Virus record (IMG/VR): IMGVR_UViG_3300030328_001490
Coordinates: 1 to 23,202 of that record
Length of the DNA: 23,202 bases
Direction: 5' to 3' (one strand)
Source of the DNA: a virus
Shown: positions 13,657 through 22,346 of the stretch, in pieces
How the letters are laid out: each line of letters begins with the position of its first letter
How positions within the stretch are numbered: the stretch's first letter is position 1
Made by a program: the position numbers and the translations under genes
Notes under the pieces: generated by a model
The model's database searches: none
Seen by the model: the letters and a program-made list of their open reading frames with translations, nothing else
What the model was told of the DNA's origin: nothing

Positions 13657-14109
13657 CTATGAAGCAACAGTTTGTGTTAAAGCTCCAGTACCTTGAAAAG
13701 AAGCGCTAAATGTACTTGAATCTTCATTTGGTGCACTAAGACTAGCTGAAGTCATCCATACATCTCCAGTATATTTAGTATCACCAGTTGATGATGTTGT
13801 TACACCAAAAGTAACTGATGTTGTCACTCTTGTGTTTATCATAGTATCAAACAATTCACTTAAAGTTAATCCTCCTATTGCACTACCAGAAGCATCTAAC
13901 CAAGCATACATTGCATCAACTGAAACATCCCAGTTTCGATACCCTTCCATAGCACTTTCCCAACCACCATCTTCTTTATTTGATGTGCTTCTTGGGCTGT
14001 GGTTTATGTTTATTGTTGCGTTTGTTGCGTACGCTATTAAAGTTGCAGATCCTCCTGATGGAGTAATGTACACCTTTAAATCCGTCCCATTTAAAATTCC
14101 ATTTGCCAT
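13657..14109 (-). CDS. Major tail protein, TP901-1 type
   Basis: A 150-residue tail tube protein of the TP901-1-like family. The sequence opens MANGILNGTDLKVYI, has the usual first loop with IAYATNATININHS, the conserved WESAMEGYRNWDVSVDAMYAW region (the Trp and the SVD motif), and the C-terminal SAPNEDSSTFSASFQGTG strand pair. Rings of six such subunits stack to form the tube. Position between the tail terminator and the chaperone genes agrees. The strong hairpin behind the gene fits its need for high expression. Confidence 0.93.
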   Translation of the reverse strand: MANGILNGTDLKVYITPSGGSATLIAYATNATININHSPRSTSNKEDGGWESAMEGYRNWDVSVDAMYAWLDASGSAIGGLTLSELFDTMINTRVTTSVTFGVTTSSTGDTKYTGDVWMTSASLSAPNEDSSTFSASFQGTGALTQTVAS

Positions 14110-14139
14110 TTTTTTTATTTTATAATATTAATATTTATT

Positions 14140-14364
14140 TTATTTTTGCTCTTCTTGAGCTTTTTTTGTTTTCGTTTCTTTTTTTACTTTCTTTTTTTCT
14201 GGTTCTCCATATCCATTTTCTAAAAACCAATCTATACCCTCTTGAGTAGTTGGAATTTTAACTCCAGAATTTAATATTTTCCCGTTTCTATTGTAATCCT
14301 TTTTTAATTCAAATTCATAAGTTTTAGAAACTGAATTATAATACTTATCATATTTTTCTGCCAT
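14140..14364 (-). CDS. Small structural-region protein with basic tail
   Basis: A 74-residue protein starting MAEKYDKYYNSVSK. The first about 50 residues look like a small domain (YEFELKKDYNRNGKIL, then IPTTQEGIDWFLENGYG), followed by a Lys/Glu-rich tail of about 20 residues that is probably disordered. The start at 14364 is chosen because it lies 4 bases after the preceding stop; an in-frame ATG at 14394 would overlap it by 26. Similar small proteins lie between the tail terminator and tail tube genes of Bacteroidota siphophages. No function is recognised. Confidence 0.55.
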   Translation of the reverse strand: MAEKYDKYYNSVSKTYEFELKKDYNRNGKILNSGVKIPTTQEGIDWFLENGYGEPEKKKVKKETKTKKAQEEQK

Positions 14365-14368
14365 TTTT

Positions 14369-14602
14369 TTATTCGTTTGTATCAATCCATCCATTATCTG
14401 GATTATTGATTATTTCTATTATTTCAGAATGAGAATATATTTTATCCCCACTTAAAAAATCTGGCACCTCTCCAATAAATTTAATTATTGTTTTAGTTCC
14501 ATCTAAATTATATCTTAATGTTGCTGCTGATGTTTCAATTACCTTTTGAAAATCAACTGAATCAACATAACTTTTTTCTATTATAACATACTTTTTTTCC
14601 AT
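14369..14602 (-). CDS. Hypothetical protein of the tail-completion region
   Basis: A 77-residue protein starting MEKKYVIIEKSYVDSVDF, with alternating beta strands (TLRYNLDGTKTIIKFIG) and a C-terminal helix (SHSEIIEIINNP). The start at 14602 lies 4 bases after the lectin-fusion stop; the in-frame ATG at 14620 is possible and would overlap by 14. It is part of the head-tail and tail cluster and probably a minor tail or neck component, but no family is recognised. Confidence 0.5.
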   Translation of the reverse strand: MEKKYVIIEKSYVDSVDFQKVIETSAATLRYNLDGTKTIIKFIGEVPDFLSGDKIYSHSEIIEIINNPDNGWIDTNE

Positions 14603-14606
14603 ATCT

Positions 14607-15695
14607 TTATTCTGGAACATCAGCTTGGAAGTCTGTTGATGTCATGTTAGTCATTGTTCCATCATTATTATTTGTGCTATCATCTGGTATTGTTGGATAA
14701 GTTGCGATTGGATCTCCAACTATTCCTCCATCTCCCATTTTCCAGTAACCAATCAAATTTGCTAAAGGAACAGGATTAAATGGAAGTCCATCATTGTATA
14801 AAGTGTTTACCTCTGTTGAACTTAATTCTTTATTAAATAAAGTAACTTCATCAATATTTCCAGCATAATAAGAAGATGAAACTCCACTACTTCCGATAGA
14901 AGCATAAACAGGAGTTCCAGTAAAAGTTCCAGATATTGCAGTAGTAGCTTTTAGAGTAGAGTCTAAATAAAGTTTAACATTCCCTGAGCTATTCCAAGTT
15001 CCTGAAATATGATGCCATAACCCATCATTTTCTATTGCATCAGTTAAAACAGCTGAATTTGGTGTTCCTCCAGCCCTATAAGTCATTCTTACTTCATTTG
15101 ATGCAGCATGATATAATAATTGTATTTGATTATTAGCATCAACTCTATAATTAATAAAATAACCGCTGCTATCCATTGTTGATAATTTTGCCCATAATGA
15201 GAAACTTCCAACAGATGTGTTTATTGTAGATCCACTTGAGTCAATATCAACATAATCATCAACTCCATCAAAATTAGTAGAGTATATATTATTGAAAGAA
15301 TTTATTATTCTAATATTAAAGTTTAATGATTTTCTATAAATACCATCACTTCCCGACATATCATCAAATACATCATCATATCCATCAAAATCAATTGATT
15401 GGATGTTTACAGCGTTATAAACTCCATTAACTCTATCTAATGCAGTTCTTATATAATTTGCAAGTTTTGAAGCTTCTGCATAAGTTTTACAATAAGCTGA
15501 AACCATAACAGTTGCGGTATCTAATAAAGCAACAGAATCTTTTTGTCCTTCTGGAGTATCAGTTGCAACATCATAAACAATAAAAGGAAAAGGAGATGTT
15601 TGTTTCATTACATTTGGAGCAATCCTTGTTCCTACCATTGACTCAACTGCAATGTTATCATGTAAAATTTTATATATTGCTTTACCTATTTCCAT
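14607..15695 (-). CDS. Tail terminator-like protein fused to a LamG lectin domain
   Basis: A 362-residue two-part protein. Residues 1 to about 132 match the DUF3168/tail-completion family (opening MEIGKAIYKILHDNI, then FPFIVYDVATDTPEGQKDS and the YAEASKLANYIRTALD helix), equal to the usual full length of that family. Residues about 137-305 are a concanavalin A/LamG-like beta-sandwich: FDGVDDYVDI, FSLWAKL, WHHISGTW, then NIDEVTLFNKELSSTEV, a standard Laminin_G_3 pattern. A further 55 residues end it, including IGYWKMGDG. The gene lies in the tail-terminator place, so the lectin would be presented at the neck. The tail-terminator half is inferred from place and pattern; the LamG domain is clear. 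Confidence 0.8.
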   Translation of the reverse strand: MEIGKAIYKILHDNIAVESMVGTRIAPNVMKQTSPFPFIVYDVATDTPEGQKDSVALLDTATVMVSAYCKTYAEASKLANYIRTALDRVNGVYNAVNIQSIDFDGYDDVFDDMSGSDGIYRKSLNFNIRIINSFNNIYSTNFDGVDDYVDIDSSGSTINTSVGSFSLWAKLSTMDSSGYFINYRVDANNQIQLLYHAASNEVRMTYRAGGTPNSAVLTDAIENDGLWHHISGTWNSSGNVKLYLDSTLKATTAISGTFTGTPVYASIGSSGVSSSYYAGNIDEVTLFNKELSSTEVNTLYNDGLPFNPVPLANLIGYWKMGDGGIVGDPIATYPTIPDDSTNNNDGTMTNMTSTDFQADVPE

Positions 15696-15696
15696 T

Positions 15697-16218
15697 TTAA
15701 TATGCGGCTCTTCCCCATTTTTTCATTCTTCTTAAATCTGCTTGTACTGCTTTAATATATATTTTTTCCGCTTCTGAAAATCCATCTGCTAAAACTACTG
15801 CATGTTTTTTATTCCAAGCTCTTTGCATAAAATCGTTTGGAGTTGTCATTCCTCCTCCTCTTTTTCTGTGTCCATATTCAACCCAAGCTCCATAGTAACC
15901 ACCCATATTTTTCTTAAATTTACCCTTAACTCTTGGTCCTATGTACGCTCCATGAACTCCTTTTTGTTTTGAAGCTCTTGTTCTGTAAAATTGTAGAGAT
16001 TTTTTTAATGTTCCTCTTGCAATTTTTAGTTTATTGTCTGGAGGATATACAACATCTTTTTTTGCAACTGGAGCTTCTGCAATTGCAGCATCTAACAATG
16101 GAACAGTAACCTTTTTCCAAAATCTTCCCCAAACCAAATCTTTTTTAACTCTATTAGGAAGCTGATTGAACATTTGACCAATCTCTTTTAATCCTTGAGC
16201 TTCAACAGTTACTCCCAT
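15697..16218 (-). CDS. HK97 gp10-like head-tail/tail completion protein
   Basis: A 173-residue protein of the HK97 gp10-like family. The N-terminus has the VEAQGLKEIGQMFNQLPNRV helix typical of the family, then APVAKKDVV and a loop rich in Lys and Arg, and a middle YYGAWVEYGHRKRGG block with the tyrosine-glycine-histidine motif shared by gp10 proteins. The C-terminus is basic. It would join the neck or the tail end. It abuts the lectin-fusion gene with a 1-base gap and shares one base with the adaptor gene upstream, so the neck genes are coupled. Confidence 0.88.
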   Translation of the reverse strand: MGVTVEAQGLKEIGQMFNQLPNRVKKDLVWGRFWKKVTVPLLDAAIAEAPVAKKDVVYPPDNKLKIARGTLKKSLQFYRTRASKQKGVHGAYIGPRVKGKFKKNMGGYYGAWVEYGHRKRGGGMTTPNDFMQRAWNKKHAVVLADGFSEAEKIYIKAVQADLRRMKKWGRAAY

Positions 16219-16547
16219 TAGTTGTTATCTTTTAATTTTGTTTCTATTTCTAAAAACTGTTCTCTTCCATCTATTTCTTTAATCCCATGTATAATATAAG
16301 TTTTTTCATTATATACTATTCTGTAAGTTCCTAAAATTGTAACTCCTAAATTTCTCACATAAAAAACTAAATCAGTTCCTTGAACTTGTTCTTGAGATTC
16401 TTCTTTTCTTCTGCTTGCTTTCCAATCTGCATGAGCCCATAAAGTATAAGCTGTTGCATAAACTTTTGTTTCTGCTCCATACCTATCTGTTGTATAAGTT
16501 GGAGATTTTACTTCAATACGTCTATCAAGCTGTCCTATACTTAACAT
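16218..16547 (-). CDS. Head-tail adaptor, SPP1 gp16-like
   Basis: A 109-residue protein of the phage head-tail joining family (SPP1 gp16 / HK97 gp7-like). It begins with the family pattern GQLDRRIEVKSPTYTTDRYGAE, has a WAHADWKASRRKE segment with the conserved Trp and basic patch, and ends in a beta strand pair (YRIVYNEKTYIIHGIKEI). It plugs or closes the connector between capsid vertex and tail. Overlap with the gp6-like gene is 7 bases. Confidence 0.9.
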   Translation of the reverse strand: MLSIGQLDRRIEVKSPTYTTDRYGAETKVYATAYTLWAHADWKASRRKEESQEQVQGTDLVFYVRNLGVTILGTYRIVYNEKTYIIHGIKEIDGREQFLEIETKLKDNN

Positions 16548-17119
16548 ACTTGTATTTTATACTGGTCTAATAAATATTGACTTGATAAAGGAAGTTCAGT
16601 TGCTGTTCTTCCTGTTATTACGCTCTGACGGTTTTCATAAAAATTTGCCAAAGTAATAAGTACAGCGGATTTTATTCCATCTGGCACATCTGATGAAGCC
16701 GTTCCATATCCAACTGTATATTTAACATGAACAGCGTTTATTCTATCTGCTAAATCGGGTAAAGTAGCATCTACTGCCAAACCAATTCTTGCAGGTTTTG
16801 AAACATTATCTAAAATGTAATTAGAAGATGCTAAAGTTTGTTCAGCATCATTAGTATCATAATACTTAATATGAGTAATTGATGATACTGGACTTTTATA
16901 AAGTGTATAAACTTCTAGCCAATTATCTGAATATTGTTCTACTACAGTATTTAAAAAATATTGATTAGTATAAATTTGACAAGACTCAGTTGCCGCTTTA
17001 ATTAAATTATCAATTAAAGTATCATCTGCCGTAGTATCAACTTTAAGAAAATCCTTAGCTTCAGCAGTTGTAAATAATGGAGTAGTTGATAAAGTAACTT
17101 CTTTTAGACTTCTATACAT
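16541..17119 (-). CDS. Head-tail connector, gp6-like
   Basis: A 192-residue protein of the gp6/gp15-like connector family: SLKEVTLSTTPLFTTAEAKDFLKVD, the second helix DTLIDNLIKAATESCQIYTNQYF, a central beta domain and the C-terminal helix AVLITLANFYENRQSV. In HK97-type phages this ring attaches to the portal after packaging. Its position directly behind the capsid gene and terminator is normal. The C-terminal GRTATELPLSSQYLLDQYK also fits the family. Confidence 0.9.
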   Translation of the reverse strand: MYRSLKEVTLSTTPLFTTAEAKDFLKVDTTADDTLIDNLIKAATESCQIYTNQYFLNTVVEQYSDNWLEVYTLYKSPVSSITHIKYYDTNDAEQTLASSNYILDNVSKPARIGLAVDATLPDLADRINAVHVKYTVGYGTASSDVPDGIKSAVLITLANFYENRQSVITGRTATELPLSSQYLLDQYKIQVC

Positions 17120-17133
17120 TTTAAATTAGTTTT

Positions 17134-17166
17134 AAAAAAAAAGGACTGGCTTCAAAACCAGCCCCT
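17134..17166 (-). terminator. Intrinsic terminator after the capsid gene
   Basis: On the minus strand GGGGCTGG pairs with CCAGTCC(T) around a short loop, and a run of A before the stem pairs with the nine U residues (17142-17134) after it, giving a long stem with a strong U-tract. It begins 25 bases after the stop of the major capsid gene and 15 bases before the gp6-like gene. It most likely reduces expression of the downstream neck genes relative to the capsid. Confidence 0.85.
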
Positions 17167-17190
17167 TTTTTAATTATTATAAAAACTTAA

Positions 17191-18429
17191 CTACGCTGTT
17201 AATGTAGTATATTTAACAAAAGATGCACCAGAAGCTACACCAAAGTCAAAATAGTTGTTCATTATCAATCTAACAGCACCAGTTCCAGCTGCAGAATAAG
17301 GATCAACAATTATGTTTGAAGGTCCGAATTGAGCCATATAAACTCTACCAAAATCTCCGAACATACCATCTCCAGATGCACCAGCAGAAGAAGCAGGAGC
17401 AGAAGAGAAGTAGCCTGGATAACCAGCTAATCTGTCATCTACGTATAAAGGATAAGTTGAAGAAACTTGAGCTTCTTTCTTAATAGCTGAATAAAGCTCC
17501 CAAGAGTTAACAAAAGCTAAGTTCCCGTCTAATCCATGATTGTCAGCAACTGTTTGAATAGCTTCTAACATATCAGAAGCAATAGAACCAGAACCGAAAG
17601 TAGCTTCAGTAAATGTTAAAGTTCCAGAAGTTCCAACAATACAGCCAGGAGCGTTTGTTACATTTGAAGAACCAAACATTGCAGCATCAATTTGAGTTGC
17701 CATGTTTCTTCCCATATCTCTCATTACAGAAGCTTCAGCAGCAGGTCCATTTTGAGCTAATATAACATTAGATAAATCTGCATATCCAGTTAATCTGTTT
17801 GGAGATAATGTTACTTTTCCAAAATCAGCACCACCATCAGCAGAAGCACCGTTCTCAGTGTTCCAAGCTACAGTTGAACCTCCAGCAATAGGAAGAACAG
17901 TATCAGCAGCAACAGTTCCTAAATCATTAATTCCTACTCTATTGTAAAGACCAGAAGCTTGTAAACTATCAACATAAGCACCTACAGCAGTTGGAGCAAT
18001 TGCAGAAGTTCCTTGATCAATTGCAGCTCTTTCTTCTTTTAACATTGTAGGAATACCAATTCCTTGTAATCCTTTTCTTGCTTCAGTTTCAGCTTCTTGA
18101 TGCATCTCTGCCTCAAGTCCAGTTAATTGCCCACCATTTGAAACTTCTCTAACAGCTTTAAACAAACTCCATTCTCTAGCTTCTTTTGCTGTGTTTACTT
18201 TTTGAACTGGAGTTCCAGATAACTTTACATTATTTCTAATTTCAGTTTCTACTTTCTCAGCTCTTTCAATCTTTGCAGATAATTCATCTGCATTTTTAAG
18301 AAGTGAATCCATTTCATTATTCTCCTCTGAAGTTAAATCTCTTTCTTCTGCAGTAGCAGTTTCTTTGATTACTTCTAAAGAATCAATAATATCATTTCTC
18401 ATTTCTTTCAATTCAATACTTGATTTCAT
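17191..18429 (-). CDS. Major capsid protein, HK97 fold
   Basis: A 412-residue HK97-type capsid protein. Residues 1 to about 67 are a charged coiled coil (the delta domain that acts as internal scaffold) and are expected to be removed by the protease. Later landmarks are the GIGIPTML strand, GVAAYVDSLQASGL-like E-loop region, the strands VLPIAGGSTVAWN and TLSPNRLTGYADLSN, and a P-domain containing GLDGNLAFVNSWELYSAIKKE. The protease gene is directly upstream. The delta cleavage site cannot be fixed from sequence alone. The final GTGAVRLIMNNYFDFGV is typical of this family. Confidence 0.94.
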   Translation of the reverse strand: MKSSIELKEMRNDIIDSLEVIKETATAEERDLTSEENNEMDSLLKNADELSAKIERAEKVETEIRNNVKLSGTPVQKVNTAKEAREWSLFKAVREVSNGGQLTGLEAEMHQEAETEARKGLQGIGIPTMLKEERAAIDQGTSAIAPTAVGAYVDSLQASGLYNRVGINDLGTVAADTVLPIAGGSTVAWNTENGASADGGADFGKVTLSPNRLTGYADLSNVILAQNGPAAEASVMRDMGRNMATQIDAAMFGSSNVTNAPGCIVGTSGTLTFTEATFGSGSIASDMLEAIQTVADNHGLDGNLAFVNSWELYSAIKKEAQVSSTYPLYVDDRLAGYPGYFSSAPASSAGASGDGMFGDFGRVYMAQFGPSNIIVDPYSAAGTGAVRLIMNNYFDFGVASGASFVKYTTLTA

Positions 18430-18451
18430 TTTAAAAAATTTTTTATTATTA

Positions 18452-19390
18452 TTATTTTGTTCGTTTTATTAATTCTATTTTTAGTTTCGCCAACGAACGC
18501 GCTACTAAATCGTTTTCCTCCTCTTTTATTTCTTGTTTTTCTTTATACATTGCCAAACCTCTTTGAGCTACTATTAAATCAGAATCAGCTTGACTATATG
18601 CTGCATAAACTACAGGAGATACGTCATAAAGTCTATCTATAGAAGTTATAGTTCTAATATCATTACCTTCTTCATCTGTACTCCATTCATCTTCAGCAAC
18701 AGTAAAAGCAAATGAAGATTGTGTAATATTTCCATTTTTCATATTAATAGCAAGATCTTTTCCATAAGAAGTTTCTGGAATAGAAAATTCATATCTTAAA
18801 CCTTTTTCATCAACAGACAAGTCCAAAGTTCCAGTTGTACTTCTTGCAAGAATTAAATTCTGATCATGGTTAATTAATGCACGTACATCTGATTTTTCAA
18901 TAGTTTCTTGACTAATAGCAGTTGGAGAAATGTATTCATAGAAATTTCCGAGATTTTCGGATCTACTATTAAATATACTTCCATATCCAACAACCACTTC
19001 TTGGCCATCTTCTTTTGTTTCAAATCTGTTTTCAATGTTAAATAATCTTTTTTCCATAGTTATGTTATTAAATTTTTTATCCCAAACTCTTTTTTTATCT
19101 TCTTTTGCTAATGCTTCTTTTGCTTCCTCATGAGTATTAAATGGCATGTAATACACTTTTCCATCTATTGTATGTTCATGATAACCTGTTCCTCCTAATT
19201 TTTCAGCTTCTTTTTCTGCTTCCTCAATTGTATCAAATACTGGTAATTCTATTCCATCACTAATAATTGTTCCAACTTGATCTCTGTAATAATCTTCATT
19301 GTCTTTTTCAGCTTCTAGCTTTGTATCATATTTACAAGCTCCAGTTGCTCCCCACTTCCATTTTCCGTTATTACATTCTTCAGCTGGCAT
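18452..19390 (-). CDS. Prohead protease (S78) with N-terminal extension
   Basis: A 312-residue protein. Residues about 112-260 are the HK97 prohead protease: EKRLFNIENRFE opening, the GYGSIFNSRSENLG block, the His in ALINHD (H175), the Ser in QSSFAF (S225/S226) and LYDVSPVVYAAY with D256. This serine protease trims the capsid delta domain and itself. The first about 111 residues are extra: a C-containing start with GKWKWGATGACKYD, an acidic helical part and a YHEHTIDGKVYYMP plus H87 segment of unknown role. An in-frame ATG at residue 112 would give a protease of normal length, but the extended frame overlaps the portal gene by 11 bases, as other pairs here do. A C-terminal coiled coil follows. 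Confidence 0.88.
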   Translation of the reverse strand: MPAEECNNGKWKWGATGACKYDTKLEAEKDNEDYYRDQVGTIISDGIELPVFDTIEEAEKEAEKLGGTGYHEHTIDGKVYYMPFNTHEEAKEALAKEDKKRVWDKKFNNITMEKRLFNIENRFETKEDGQEVVVGYGSIFNSRSENLGNFYEYISPTAISQETIEKSDVRALINHDQNLILARSTTGTLDLSVDEKGLRYEFSIPETSYGKDLAINMKNGNITQSSFAFTVAEDEWSTDEEGNDIRTITSIDRLYDVSPVVYAAYSQADSDLIVAQRGLAMYKEKQEIKEEENDLVARSLAKLKIELIKRTK

Positions 19391-20573
19391 CTTCGTCTTG
19401 TCCTATTTTATTAATGGTAGTCATATTCATTTGAAGATAATTTTCATCTCCAGAATCTATTTTGTTTAAATCTTCTTTTTGTCTTACTTCATTAATTGAC
19501 ATCCATCCGTTTGTAATTGCAGTTTTATAATAATCTGCTCTATCTTTTACGTTTCCTCTAAGTAATCCGTTTACATTAAATTTAATGTATTCTCTTCCAA
19601 TATTATTTCTTCTAAATAATTTTAAACTCATTTCCAATTCTATCTTTGATATATAAGGCATTAAAGAATAAGAAACAAATTCTTGAGATTGCATTTCTAT
19701 ATTATTGAAAGAACTTGCTGATAAATCTTTTAATAAATGTGGAGGAAGTCCAAAAATACGTGCTACTTCCTGAATTGAGAATTGTCTTGATGCTAAAAAC
19801 TGAGCTTGGTCGGGGGTTACTGAAATACTTTTGTATTTCAATCCCTCCTCTAATACTGCCGTTTGGTTACTACCATTTAAAGTTCCATAATTTTTATTAA
19901 AGCTATTCCTTAATCTATCTATGGCCTGTTCTGACAGTGCTCTATCTGATTCCAATATCCCCGACAATTTTCCACCGTTACGAAAAAATGTGCTTGAATA
20001 GGTCTGCACATCCATACCCCATCCAATTGCATTTTTACATTGTTCAATTGGAGAAAGTCCAGTTATCCCATCTGGTCCTGTAATCATTTTAAAATGAAGT
20101 ATATTTTCAGAGTCATGAGTTTGCCCAGATTTATCATCTGAATAATATAATTTGTTATCTAAAGTGTAAGTTTCTACATCTCCATAATTCAATGGTAACA
20201 ATTCAAGAACTCTTCCGTTTCTATTTCTTACAATTTGAACATAAGAATTTCCATCTGATAACATATCCATTATTATCTTTTCGTAAAAAGTAATTTTGTT
20301 TTGATATGTATTTGGTTGATATTTAACTAAAAAAGAAAGATCAGAATTTACCTCAATATTATCTCCATTATTTTCTCTTCTAAAAACTCCAACTGGAAGT
20401 GTAGATATACTCTCTGAAAGTAATCTCATTGCAGCCCATACAGCTGAAAAAGTTAAAGCAGTTTGAGGAGAAACAGTTTGTGCAGGCCCGAAAGGCAAGT
20501 TGTAATTTATGCTTCTTTGTTCTTTTTTCTGAGTTCCCGAAAAGATGTTTTGGATTGATTGCAGTATTCCCAC
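19380..20573 (-). CDS. Portal protein, HK97 type
   Basis: A 397-residue HK97-family portal. The start MGILQSIQNIFSG, then SPQTALTFSAVWAAMRLLSESISTLPV, a stem region with ILHFKMITGPDGITGLSPIE and the wing part GLPPHLLKDLSASSFNNIEMQSQEF are characteristic. It forms the dodecameric ring at one vertex, binding TerL and later the gp6-like connector. It lies 25 bases after the small 69-residue gene and overlaps the protease by 11 bases. Length is typical. Confidence 0.95.
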   Translation of the reverse strand: MGILQSIQNIFSGTQKKEQRSINYNLPFGPAQTVSPQTALTFSAVWAAMRLLSESISTLPVGVFRRENNGDNIEVNSDLSFLVKYQPNTYQNKITFYEKIIMDMLSDGNSYVQIVRNRNGRVLELLPLNYGDVETYTLDNKLYYSDDKSGQTHDSENILHFKMITGPDGITGLSPIEQCKNAIGWGMDVQTYSSTFFRNGGKLSGILESDRALSEQAIDRLRNSFNKNYGTLNGSNQTAVLEEGLKYKSISVTPDQAQFLASRQFSIQEVARIFGLPPHLLKDLSASSFNNIEMQSQEFVSYSLMPYISKIELEMSLKLFRRNNIGREYIKFNVNGLLRGNVKDRADYYKTAITNGWMSINEVRQKEDLNKIDSGDENYLQMNMTTINKIGQDEDAS

Positions 20574-20598
20574 TATATAATTTTTTGCAATTATACTG

Positions 20599-20808
20599 TT
20601 ATTTTGTTCTTTTTTTGTGTAACATTGTTTCCTTTATTTTTCTATCTCTACAAACTCTAAAAGAATTATAATCAGAATATTTACGTTTTCCGAATAGTTC
20701 AATGTGGTCTTTTTCTACTGCCTCATAAGCTCCTTTGAGAGTCTTATGTTCTTTGGCTTTATCCCAAAACTCTCTAACAAATCCATCTGCTGAATAAATA
20801 TATATCAT
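20599..20808 (-). CDS. Small hypothetical protein between terminase and portal
   Basis: A 69-residue helical, basic protein (MIYIYSADGFVREFWDKAKEH, later KDHIELFGKRKYSDYNSFRV). It overlaps the end of the large terminase gene by the ATGA junction and is followed 25 bases later by the portal gene, so it is co-translated with the packaging genes. Short basic proteins of this kind sit between terL and portal in some Bacteroidota phages. No motif gives a function; an accessory packaging factor is possible. Confidence 0.6.
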   Translation of the reverse strand: MIYIYSADGFVREFWDKAKEHKTLKGAYEAVEKDHIELFGKRKYSDYNSFRVCRDRKIKETMLHKKRTK

Positions 20809-22346
20809 AACATTAACAAACCTCTATCATCATAAATTGAATTGTAACCTCCCTCAGTCATATAACATCCAAGAGCCATAACTAAAGCAACCACTCCATC
20901 TATTTTTTCTGTACTCTTTTTCTTTGATGGTTTTATGTTTCCTGCTGCATCCTCTTCCATTACAGTGTTTGCAATCATCCATTTTAAAACTGGATTGTTA
21001 TTATGAATAATTTCTTGGCCTAAAATTAAAGCCTCCAATTGTTTTGAAGGGGCGCTTAAACTAATAAATCCCTGTCCGAAGGGTTCCATTGGAACTCCTT
21101 CATTTTGTAAATCAATAACTAATTGAGAAGCGTTCCATCTATCATAACAAACTGATTGAATCAAATATTCTTTTCCTAAATCTAAAATCTTTTGTTTTAT
21201 AAAATTATAATCAGCAACATCTCCAGAAGTTGCAATAATATGGTTATCTCTTATCCAAGTTATATAATCTACTTTATCTCTTTCACTTCTTTTCTTTGCA
21301 TTCTCTTCTGGAATAAAAAAGTATGGAACTATAATAAACTTTTCATCTTCTTTAAATAATAAAACCAGAGCCGAGATGTCCCTCGTGCTGGCAAGATCTA
21401 ATCCGAGATAGCATTCTTTATTCTTTAATTTTTGCAAATCAACTTCTCCTTCACAAAGTTCCCATTCCTTTGCACCTATCCAAGCTGTTTGAGAATCAGT
21501 CCAGATATTAAGCATTAATCTTTTAAAAGTATTTTGATAAGATGGAACATCAACAGCTCTTTGAGATTCTCTTTTCATATATTCTTTTCTTAAACTTATT
21601 CCATAATTTGGATTGGCTTTTTTCCATACCTCTTCATCAGTAATATCATCATCAATATCAGCTTCATAAATTGCAGAGTAGAAACTTGAATCTTCTATTA
21701 GTTCGTTTTGAACTTGTTTAGAATAATTATATACCTCATGACAAATAGAATTTTTATCATATCCTGCTGTTGTTATAGCAATACATAATGGTTGCCTTCT
21801 TGATCCTGTTGAGGTTGTTAAAGTATCCCATAAATCTCTATTAGGTTGTGTGTGTAATTCATCAAAAATAATACAGTTAGCATTGAATCCATGTTTGGTT
21901 TTAGAATCAGAAGAAATAGCTTGATAGAAATTTCCTTTACTTTCGTTTGTAATTGAGTTTCTAAATACCTTTGAACGCTTAGTTAATTCAGAATTTTTAA
22001 GAATCATTTGTTTTGCTATCTCAAAAACAATACCTGCTTGAGCTCTATCTCCTGCAGCTGAGTAAACTTCAGAACCTCTTTCATCATCTGCAAATAACAT
22101 ATATAATCCTATTGCAGCACATAGAGTAGATTTACCATTCTTTCTTGGAACTTCAATAAAGGCTGTTCTATATTTCCTTAATCCATTCTCTTGTTTCCAA
22201 CCAAATAAATCTCCAATTATTTTCTTTTGCCAATCTTCTAAAAGTAATGGAGTTCCGCTTAGTTCGCCTTTTGTATGGCTACAAAAAATCTCAATAAAAT
22301 TTATAGCCTTTGAAGCTGCTTCTTTGTCAAAATAAAACTTAGTCAA
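20805..22346 (-). CDS. terL: Large terminase subunit
   Basis: A 513-residue Terminase_1-type large subunit. The ATPase has a Walker A-like VPRKNGKS (residues 66-73), a GFNAN segment and the Walker B IIFDE with D162-E163. The C-terminal nuclease part has GLDLAS with D317 and further acidic residues near 378 in SGDVADYN. TerL powers packaging and cuts concatemers; the P27-type TerS upstream and the HNH gene complete the set. The gene overlaps TerS by 8 bases. Confidence 0.95.
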   Translation of the reverse strand: MTKFYFDKEAASKAINFIEIFCSHTKGELSGTPLLLEDWQKKIIGDLFGWKQENGLRKYRTAFIEVPRKNGKSTLCAAIGLYMLFADDERGSEVYSAAGDRAQAGIVFEIAKQMILKNSELTKRSKVFRNSITNESKGNFYQAISSDSKTKHGFNANCIIFDELHTQPNRDLWDTLTTSTGSRRQPLCIAITTAGYDKNSICHEVYNYSKQVQNELIEDSSFYSAIYEADIDDDITDEEVWKKANPNYGISLRKEYMKRESQRAVDVPSYQNTFKRLMLNIWTDSQTAWIGAKEWELCEGEVDLQKLKNKECYLGLDLASTRDISALVLLFKEDEKFIIVPYFFIPEENAKKRSERDKVDYITWIRDNHIIATSGDVADYNFIKQKILDLGKEYLIQSVCYDRWNASQLVIDLQNEGVPMEPFGQGFISLSAPSKQLEALILGQEIIHNNNPVLKWMIANTVMEEDAAGNIKPSKKKSTEKIDGVVALVMALGCYMTEGGYNSIYDDRGLLML

